Source: Lunularia cruciata
Lineage: Eukaryota > Streptophyta > Marchantiopsida > Lunulariales > Lunulariaceae
Length of the DNA stretch: 64,000 bases
Reading direction: 5' to 3'
NCBI GenBank assembly: GCA_948567375.1
Contig: OX419756.1
Location: 18,605,001-18,669,000, forward strand
The notes below the pieces were generated by a model. The model was not told where the DNA came from, searched no databases, and was given only the letters and a program-made list of their open reading frames with translations. Both the position numbers and the translations under genes were made by a program. Within the stretch, counting starts at the first letter, position 1, and each line of letters opens with the position of its first letter. This document shows positions 56,778 to 64,000 of this stretch, in pieces.

Positions 56778-56801
56778 GATCCCACCAAACAACTCCAATA
56801 G
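56778..56801 (-). pseudogene. B methyltransferase, 5' fragment of motif I
   Basis: Encodes LLELFGGI, the first half of the S-adenosylmethionine-binding motif I (usual F-x-G-x-G or F-D-G-I-A-T-G). A4 inserted exactly after this block; the other half (STGLAAVLQAG) begins beyond 49130. Frame is preserved once 7651 bp (A4 plus one GATC) are removed. Confidence 0.9.
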
Positions 56802-58292
56802 GCATATCCTCTCTACTGGATACTGCCAAGCAATGAGTGTGGTATCCAGAGGTGTCAAAGCAATCGCCTCTGGAGGCTCATCCTCACACTCATCCCCTGA
56901 TGGTACGAAGGCTCCACTCCAAGCCTGCTGCACCAACTGATCTGCATGCTGCTGCAATGCCTCCTCTGAACTCCACAATGGAACATCCAAGGTGGATGGA
57001 ACAATCCCACTCGTACTCCATAGCCGAGTGATCTCCTTTGGTACTGGAGTATCCTCTGCATGGGCGTTCCCCTCCAACAAGTCACCAGGCCAAGTAACTG
57101 CACCGCTGAAAGCCAAAACTGATGCTGCCATGGTCCCGGACTGTAGTGAGCCAAGACTGCCACTACTGAAACGTACTGGTAGGCGACATACCCGTCCCTC
57201 ACCAGACTGCCAACCAGGTCTATAAGAGGCTGTCTCCTCCCAATAGTCAATACTGAAACCCATAGGGTATAACACTGCTCCCCCAACTAGCACATCATAG
57301 GACTCAGCTATCGTCGCAATAGCCTGAGCTCTCACCATTGAGCTATCAGTCGGATGACCAGGCTGAACCTGGACAACAAGCTCCCCACGTGTGATGTACT
57401 GTGTCGAACCACCACCTAGAGATGTCTGGATCTGAAATGGACACCTCTCCACATCGGTCTTCCGTAACTCCAGACCAACAACTGCAGCCTTCCCCAACAT
57501 AAGGGGCTGCGCACCAGAGTCTAACAAGACTCTCTATGGTGTATAGACCTTCCCTGAAGGTCCCACCAAACGAAAGATCCCCCTCTGGTTATCCAATAGG
57601 ACAACACCAGGTGTAAACCGCGCTCTCTCAAAGGCCGGTCTAGCTGGCAACTCCTCCAATCTAGCCGCTGCTACCTGCCATAAACCACTGGTCGCTGAAC
57701 GGATCCCATGCTCCTCAACCAAGTCAGCTCCACTACCAACCACCTCTGCTCTAGTAGTAGGAACTGCACCATCCCTACTCTCACACAACGTGGCAGCCAA
57801 CCGAAACACTGGGGCTGGGTCAACTCCCAATATAAACATGTCACTGGCTGAAAATAAAAGATGCCGCATAATCAGCTGAGCCGCCCCCAACATCATGCTA
57901 GACTCAGTCTGTGTAGTAGCAGGTGGCTGACTAGCAGGTACTCCATCAGGTACTCCATCACCACCTACCACACCTGCACTGGGACTTCTAGGAACCATGG
58001 ATGTCGTCTGCAATGCCTCAGATAGCGTGAAAGACTGGGGAAGTCTGACTTGTCTCCCAACCTCTCCTCTCTGTGGGTCCAACTCCACTGATGCTCCTCT
58101 AGGCTCTGGAGCACGTACTGCACTCCTAGTCACTGCCGCAGATGCATCTACCTGTGCTGCTCCGCACATGAAGTCCAAAGCATCTCTATCACCAGCATAT
58201 GAGGTGGAAGCCTCAGCACCCGAATCTGATCTCCTTTGAGCAATAGCCATACTAGCCAATCTCTGCTCCAACTGCTCAATCCAAGTAGCCAT
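56802..58292 (-). pseudogene. B pre-protease region and aspartic protease
   Basis: An upstream stretch of about 250 residues (58292-57534), starting MATWIEQLEQRLASMA, is rich in Ala, Ser and Pro and has no known domain. A TAG near 57536 stands just before RVLLDSGAQPLML, the protease active site (D-S-G-A). The C-terminal protease motif is SYDVLVGGAVLYPMG near 57290. The 150 residues between protease and methyltransferase motif I are acidic and unassigned. The frame lies one base back (-1) relative to Gag. Confidence 0.88.
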
Positions 58293-58336
58293 AGCTGTGT
58301 CAGAAGTAAGGGCAGGTACTCCACCCCTACTAGGGT

Positions 58337-59773
58337 TTAAACCCTACTAGGTGTAGATCCTCTACCACCACCTCTACCACCTCGTCCTCCATGAACTGGA
58401 GCTCCTCTACTACCTGTCATAGCAGCCCTACCACTCCGTAACTCCGGGTGTAGGTCAAAACACCGGTCACTAGTATGACCAAATCTATGGCAGTGCTCAC
58501 ACTGCCTCTGTGCTGGCTGTGATGCACCAGAGGTATCAGGTCCGCTGCCCTGAGTACACTCTCTCCTATGGTGAGGTCCACCACAAGTCCAACAAGCAAC
58601 ACCACCACTCACTGGCTGCTGCTGACCCGAAAATGAGGGTAAGGGTCTAACTCCACTAGGCCCTCCACTCGCTCCATAGGATCTGGGCTGTCCACCCTGT
58701 CCTTGAAAACCAACTGGGCGTGGTGCACTCTGCTGCACTCTAGAAGAAGTCACAACCGTGGATGAGGTCTCTCTACCAAATCCAGCTGTCACCACTCTCT
58801 CCTCCACCATGTTGAGCTCAATACGCTCAGCCAAACCAAAGACTATTGCCAAAGTGGGCGAAGTAGCCTACAACAACGTAGCATCACGAACTCTACGTCG
58901 CAACTCCCTGTCTAGTATCCCATACCAAAACTGGACTGCCTGGGCCTCAGTAACTCCTTGAGTGAAACTGATCAGCCGCCTCATGCGAGTGTATGCCTCG
59001 CGTAGGCTCTCTCCAGCCTTTCGCTGGAACTCCTGCAAGCTCCTCAGCTTGTCAGTCCGCACTCCCTGGTAGTTCTGCCTCAAACATAGGAAGAACTCAA
59101 CCATGGGGTTAAACCCCGGTACCACACCACCTCCTACAGCGGTACCTCCACTCGTAGTAGCACTATCTCCAGCTAGTGCACCTCCACTAGCTCCACCAAC
59201 ACTACTCGAGCTAGAACTCGTAGGTACAGCCGATCTACTCCTGGCCACTGAGCCTGAAGTGATAGAGACATAGTGAGGAGACCAATACTGTCTCCATAAC
59301 TCAATCTCCTCCAAATGAGCTCTCATGAACTCATGGTAGTCGTCCATCAGTGGACCCTCCAAGTGCTGAAACAACCCCTTCCATGCCATGAAGGGTGTGA
59401 ACAAAGTCGGGTTCCGCATCTGTTGCAGATCACACCAACTATCGAACTCCTGGATGAAATCATCCAACTCAATAGTACCCACTGTACCAGAGTAACGCCT
59501 AGGGCCTTTGGAGGCCCCATAAATCTCGTCCATGTCCCACAACAACGGTGCGTACACACCAAGTGCACTCTCAACTGAATCAGCTCCTGTGTTGAACTCC
59601 AACTCAGAGTCAATCTCCTCCCTCACTGGGACCTGAGATACAGGCTGATACCGAGTACCACTCCGAGTAAACCCACTGCGTACTGCAGGGCTAACTCCTC
59701 TGGAATCTCCAAAGAACTCCGTCGTGACCACATAACTGCAACAGCAAACCCGAACCACCAACTGCAACCGCAA
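58337..59773 (-). pseudogene. B Gag
   Basis: A minus-strand frame of about 480 codons broken only by a TAG near 58853. N-terminal half: SALGVYAPLLWD and ELDDFIQEFDSW. Then a Ser/Gly-rich linker, the Gag core LRQNYQGVRTDKLRSLQEF with TRMRRLISF, and two zinc knuckles: CWTCGGPHHRREC (one residue short of the standard spacing) and CEHCHRFGHTSDRC (standard). It ends in a Gly/Arg-rich tail GGRGGRGGGRG. The stop lies in GGGTTTAAACCC near 58335, and the pol frame overlaps there in the -1 frame. The true start is uncertain; the region conserved with copy C begins near EEIDSELEF. Confidence 0.9.
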
Positions 59774-61072
59774 GTCGCAACTGCAAGTGCCCCACCAAGT
59801 GCCAACACCAACTAGACACCACCCACTAATGTAACTCTAACCGAGATAACTACACTAGGGGAAGGGCAACCTGTAACCTGCCATCATAACACGCACTCTC
59901 ACGGTCTGCAGGTCATCACTTCCTGCCTCACCGGAGAGAAACAAAGGTAGTCTGACTGGTCATCACTCCAGCCTCACCACCGAGAGCACACCAGAGCACC
60001 AACGCTCAAAAGTCAAGGCACCTCACACAAACGTGGTGCACAAACAGGAAGCAGAGAATGGAGGGGATCCAATCACAAGAAATCTAAACTAAAACCCTCC
60101 ATCTCATAACACAACACGGGACTGACTCTGCCACCATTTGGCATTTGACATAAGAGTAGTTCGTATCTAAGTCCTAAGCTACCAGGATCACCAAGAATGG
60201 GATCAAACTGCCTCTCCTAGCCAAAGCTACATGTGTATAGATAACAGTGGCATAGTCACTATGACAACAAGTGAGGGTGGACCAGTTGGCTAGGGCACCA
60301 GTCTAGGAACAAGAGATCTAGGGGTCAAACCCTGTTGCGCACAATCTAGCAAGAAAGGCAGATTTTGCCAACCAATGACCAAGATCTACACTAAACTAGC
60401 TAGCCTCACGCCAGCAAGCTGGCTTGCTGGCCCTTCTAGGCCTTCGTAGCCTCTCATAGCCCACAGCCCTATGCCCCGAAGCCTCGAAGCCTCTAAACGC
60501 CAAAATGAGGCCTTTCTTGTTGCCACTTCGAACCTCCTCCAAAATTGGCGAAACTTCTCCAAATCTGCAAAACTCCTCCAAACTAGCGAAACTTCTCCAA
60601 ATCTGGCCAAACAGCAAAACTCCTCCAATTCTGGCCCAAAAATCTGACGTAAATCTGACGTAAAATCTGACGTAAACCCTAAGGATGGATGTCCGCCAAA
60701 TCCCCCGCTAACTTTCCACTCGAGCCAAATTGACAAAACGGGTTTTTCCATATCACAATTTCATGAGAAGAGCTTTCCAACTCCACCTTTAATTTCACTT
60801 TCTGAGCCCAACTTGAAGCAAATTGGTCCTGCCTTCACCTCCTAAGCTCAAAATCACAACACTGCTCAAAAATTGCTCCTTCTTTGCTCGAAATTTGGCC
60901 AGCGCTTCCGCACACCGTCCGCCTAACTGCCAAATTTGCATCAACTACACGAGCTTCTGCACACTAGGGAAACATAGAACCTGAATCGAGCTACCACGAT
61001 CCACCGAGCTTGGAGATACCACCAACACTCAACGTTCCTGCACCCGATTTCCCCCTGACTTCACTTCTCTGA
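59774..61072 (-). other. B leader region
   Basis: 1.3 kb between the 5' terminal repeat and gag. It includes short repeats (CTCCTCCAAA/ACTTCTCCAAA series at about 60530-60630; three AATCTGACGTAA units at about 60645-60675) and a tRNA-like segment (60271-60345). Immediately after the terminal repeat, the minus strand reads TCAGAGAAGTGAAG; with the repeat's last bases this gives ACATCAGAG, partly like the initiator-Met primer site, but I cannot call a primer site with confidence. A minus-strand frame at 60751-60386 shows no known domain. Confidence 0.55.
60271..60345 (+). repeat. tRNA-like (SINE-head-like) segment in B leader
   Basis: Plus-strand GGTGGACCAGTTGGCTAGG (about 60276-60295) resembles a polymerase III A box, and GGGGTCAAACCCTG (60321-60334) resembles a B box at a typical distance. 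Copy C lacks the whole block between about 60222 and 60640. It may be a SINE fragment. No tRNA cloverleaf is complete. Confidence 0.4.
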
Positions 61073-61523
61073 TGTAATCAGATTGCTTAACACTTTCAAC
61101 TCAACTCAACTCAGATCAGTACTTGATCCGTCACTCTATAAACTGCCAACAACTGGGCACTGATTACAGTCAAGCCACACCCACTCAAGCATAGAGAATC
61201 CAGGTGACGCTCGCCGGCCTCTGTCCACCATAGCCAGGAACTCGAAGGCTCAACATCAGAGAAGTGAGCTCTCTGGAGCTCACTTCGAAACTATACCCCC
61301 TGGACTCGAGCTAGCCCTGAAACCCTAACGGTCCCGCTGACGGCACACTCGACGGTGCAAACGGTGCAAAGTGACGGTGGGCCCCACCGTGAAGTCAGTA
61401 CCCCGAACACGAAATCTAACCGTCGGAAAGTAGTCCCTGAGAAACAGCTAGAATAACTCTAACTACCATCACTGGAACTCCAGTGTCCGAGCATCTAGAT
61501 GCGGAACTACAAATGGCGTGACA
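61073..61523 (-). repeat. B terminal repeat a1 (5' end)
   Basis: On the plus strand TGTAATCAG through GGCGTGACA, 451 bp, of which 448 match 44036-44483. Its outer end is flush with the target duplication AAGA at 61524. No copy of the 105-bp repeat lies beside it. Confidence 0.93.
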
Positions 61524-61527
61524 AAGA

Positions 61528-62413
61528 TAAGTCTGCATTCGCGGTGTGGATCAAGCCGATTGCACAAGAACAATCTAAGGAGGGCCAAGAGCCTCATCAA
61601 GCAATGGTTGATTGGATAGTTCAGGAGTTTGCAGATGTGTTTCTGGATGATCTACTAAAGGGATTACCCTCCAATCAAGGTATGCCCTTCAAGATCGAGT
61701 TATTGCCAGGAAATACTCCAATGAGTAGACCAATCTATTGGCTCTCACCAAAGGAGTTAGAGGGGTTGCAAACAACACTTACAGAGTTGTTGGAGAAGGA
61801 TTTCATACGATATAGTACCTCTCCTTGGGGAGCACCGGTACTATTTGTTCCAAAGAAGGATGGAGGACTTTGTTTCTATATTAATTACCGTGGACTCAAT
61901 AAGCAAACCATCAAGAATGCATATCCCTTGCCTCGGGTTGATCACCTACTTGATCAACTAAGTGGAGCACGCTACTTTTCCAAGCTGGATCTTCATAGCG
62001 GTTATTGGCAAATTCCTATTGAAGGAGAGGACGTGCAAAAGATTGCCTTTCGCACAAGGTATGGACATTTTGAGTGGAGAGTTCTACCTTTTGGACTCAC
62101 TAATGCTCCAGTAGTCTTCATGGATCAGATGCATTAGGTATTGGAGGGACTATCGGATCAGTCCGTGGTGGTGTTCTTAGATGATATCTTAATCTATAGC
62201 ATGATAGAGGCAGGACACGTGATTCATGTGCGAGAAGTCCTAAGACAACTACGACAATGGAAATTTTACTTCAAGAAGTCAAAGTGTGCTTTTTGGCAGA
62301 AGAAGGTTACCTTCTTGGGTCATAAGATCTCATCAGAGAGGATCAAGATGGAAGAAGAGAAGATCAAGGCCATTACTGATTGGCCTACTCCGAAGGATGC
62401 TACAAAAGTATGA
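61528..62413 (+). pseudogene. D reverse transcriptase
   Basis: [20 protein letters not shown] (N-terminal), [48 protein letters not shown] (first Asp block), [12 protein letters not shown], and after a TAG at 62138 the active site VVVFLDDILIYS near 62165, then FKKSKCAFW and FLGHKIS. Length and motif order fit a chromovirus-like gypsy RT. A TGA near 62411 interrupts the thumb. Confidence 0.92.
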
Positions 62414-62960
62414 GCATTCAATGGATTGGCCAGTTTTTACCGACGGTTCATCCACTATTATGCTCACGTGGCTGCACCATTGACTAACCTCTTGGGAAAG
62501 AACTCGAGCTTCCAATGGACCACAAAGCATGAAGAATTCCAGAAGTTAAAGCATATGGTGTCTTCAAGACCCATTCTTCAACCATATGATCCTCAACTAC
62601 CTTGTGTGGTTGATTTTGATGCTTCTAACTTTGCAATTGGAGCTATGTTGCAGCAAGAATTTCCATATGGACTATATCCTATTGCCTTTGTGTCTTGCCA
62701 ACTAAATATAGCTGAAAGAAATTACTTTGCTCAAGATCGGGAACAACTTTCAATGGTATATGCCACCAAGGTATAGAGGCATTATCTCATGGGGAAACAA
62801 GTGATCATGCGAATTGATCACAAGCCATTGTTGCAGACCTTACACTTGGAGCACATGAAGAGTAAACATCATCAATGGGAAGAGCAACTCCAATTGTTTG
62901 ACATCAAACTTGAGTACAAACCAGGTCGGTTCCATGTCATCCCTGATGCTCTATCACGAT
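62414..62960 (+). pseudogene. D RNase H
   Basis: SFYRRFIHYYAHVAAPLTNLL, VVDFDASNFAIGAML (catalytic Asp), REQLSMVYA (Glu), then TAG near 62776, and RIDHKPLLQTL (Asp) further on. It ends with IPDALSR followed by TGA near 62960. Confidence 0.9.
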
Positions 62961-62968
62961 GACCTGAT

Positions 62969-64000
62969 TTGAAGGCTCTTCCTCTCATCACGATGGCAAT
63001 TACAACGGTGTCCATTGACCTTAAGGTCCATAATGAGTTTCAATCAGCTCTACAACAACATCCCTTCTTCCAAATGGTACACGATCGTCAGACAACATGC
63101 AACAAGGAGTACAACACCTTCTCCTTCAAGGAAGGCCTTTTATTCCATGCAAACCAAATCTATGTTCCAGCTAAAGGTGATCTTTGACTTGTGCGCCTTC
63201 AAGAAGCCCATGATTTACCAATAGCTGGTCACATGGGAGTGGACAAGACCTTGGGCACCCTCCAACGCTAATGGTGGTGGCCCAACATGACATGAGATGT
63301 TCAAGACTTTGTCCGATCATGTGAGAGTTTCCAACGTACCAAGGCCAGCAACCAAAAGCCGAGTGGACTCCTTCAACCACTCACCATTCCATTTGCTCGT
63401 TGGGAGCATGTGAGCTTGGATCTCATCACATCCTTGCCAAAGACAAAACAAGGACACACCGCAATTGTGGTGTTTGTGGATAAGCTTAGTAATCAAATCC
63501 ACTTGGCACCAACCTGTGATACCATGGATGCTCCAACCTTAGTGAAAATCTACTTTGACAATGTCTTCAAGCATCATGGGATGCCATGTGTACTCATCTC
63601 CGACCGTGATCCTTGATTTACCGGGAAGTTTTGGCAAGCACTCTTCCAGATACTTGACACCAAGCTTGCTTTGTCCACGACCTATCATCCTCAAACTGAT
63701 GGACAAACCAAACGCAAAAATTGTACATTGGAGGATATGTTGCAGGCCTTTGTCAATGTCCACCATACCAACTGGGATGAATGTCTTGCCATTGCAGAAT
63801 TTGCCTACAACAATTCCAAACAGGCAAGCACTGGATTTTCTCCTTTCTTTCTCAATTTTGGCCAAGATCTGCTTGTTCCACATTCTCTTCTTGCTCCCCC
63901 TCCCTCTCAGGTTCCTCATACTTCCACATTCTTGACCACTATATCCCAATCTCTCCAACAAGCCAAGTCTCACCTCCTTGTTGCTCAGAATCGCCAAAAA
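62969..64000 (+). pseudogene. D integrase, incomplete
   Basis: Zinc finger HDLPIAGHMG with CESFQRTK (second Cys of the finger missing or changed). Core: WEHVSLDLITSLP (first Asp), VLISDRDP followed by TGA at about 63615 (second Asp), and HPQTDGQTKRKN near 63700, where the catalytic Glu reads Lys (AAA). Further stops lie near 63186, 63270 and 63292. It continues to the window edge with FAYNNSKQASTGFSPF. Confidence 0.9.

Larger units (their letters stand above)
43929..61523 (-). mobile_element. B: methyltransferase- and PHD-carrying Ty3/gypsy element
   Basis: Minus-strand element, 9.9 kb without A4 (17.6 kb with it), bounded by a 4-bp duplication AAGA (43925-43928 and 61524-61527). Domain order on the minus strand: Gag, protease, C5 DNA methyltransferase, RT, RNase H, DDE integrase, PHD finger. 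Its terminal repeats are split: a 448-bp repeat at the 5' end (61073-61523) and a 105-bp, 448-bp, 105-bp series at the 3' end (44590 to 43929). It is inactivated by about eight nonsense codons, one frameshift and the A4 insertion. Base composition is clearly richer in G, C and CpG than D, E or A. Confidence 0.93.
61528..64000 (+). mobile_element. D: Ty3/gypsy element, pol half (runs off the window)
   Basis: Continuation of D after B. It holds RT, RNase H and integrase on the plus strand. The 3' LTR and any chromodomain would lie beyond 64000. Nonsense codons nearly all occur where CGA, CAA, CAG or TGG would be expected. Confidence 0.92.

Noticed and set aside
44760-58853. Reassigned TAG codon (read as Gln) in B
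   Set aside because: TAA and TGA also occur at Gln and Arg positions, copy C has ordinary Gln at one of them, and A4 ends normally with TAG; mutation is the simpler explanation.
60271-60345. Functional tRNA gene
   Set aside because: Only box-like motifs are present; I cannot fold an acceptor stem and anticodon arm.

Overview
This window looks like nuclear DNA from a large, transposon-filled streptophyte (plant-lineage) genome. Nearly everything recognisable is Ty3/gypsy LTR retrotransposon sequence in various states of decay, plus one pogo/Lemi1-like DNA transposon fossil. I see no ordinary host gene, rRNA or tRNA gene. The species cannot be told from the sequence. A retrotransposon carrying a DNMT-type cytosine methyltransferase hints at a non-flowering plant or a charophyte-grade alga, but that is only an inference.

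Layout. 1-2100: unassigned. 2104-5710: a chimera of an A-family pol fragment joined to the 5' part of a B-family element (copy C), ending in its LTR at 5258-5710. 5711-6600: two unknown minus-strand reading frames. 6905-14736: A1, a full-length but dead A-family gypsy element on the plus strand, inserted into a low-copy repeat R. 15308-22008: A2, a minus-strand A copy that lacks its 3' LTR and most of integrase and carries a solo LTR (19189-19919). 22009-33330: E, a very old minus-strand gypsy element split by A3 (27179-31646). 35255-37240: pogo-like transposon. 38515-39024: second copy of repeat R. 39400-41730: unknown reading frames, one a coiled coil.

41732 to the end is a three-level nest. 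D is a plus-strand gypsy element with an initiator-Met primer site and an LTR full of heat-shock-element-like motifs. It is split by B (43929-61523, minus strand). B is in turn split by A4 (49131-56777, minus strand), which has one uninterrupted 1544-codon gag-pol frame and nearly identical LTRs, so it is the youngest insertion. Taking out A4 with one copy of its 4-bp target duplication (GATC) restores B's frame. Taking out B with AAGA restores D's frame.

B is the most unusual item. Its order is Gag - protease - C5 DNA methyltransferase - reverse transcriptase - RNase H - integrase - PHD finger. It therefore carries both a potential DNA-methylation writer and a potential histone reader, the latter where chromoviruses carry a chromodomain. 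Its ends are not ordinary LTRs. A 448-bp repeat stands alone at the 5' end, while the 3' end reads 105-bp repeat, 448-bp repeat, 105-bp repeat. This is the split-direct-repeat order known from tyrosine-recombinase PAT/Ngaro elements, yet B encodes a DDE integrase and made a target duplication. B is now dead: it has nonsense codons, almost all explicable as C-to-T changes, a frameshift in RNase H, a proline-to-leucine change in the methyltransferase PCQ motif, and A4 sitting inside methyltransferase motif I.
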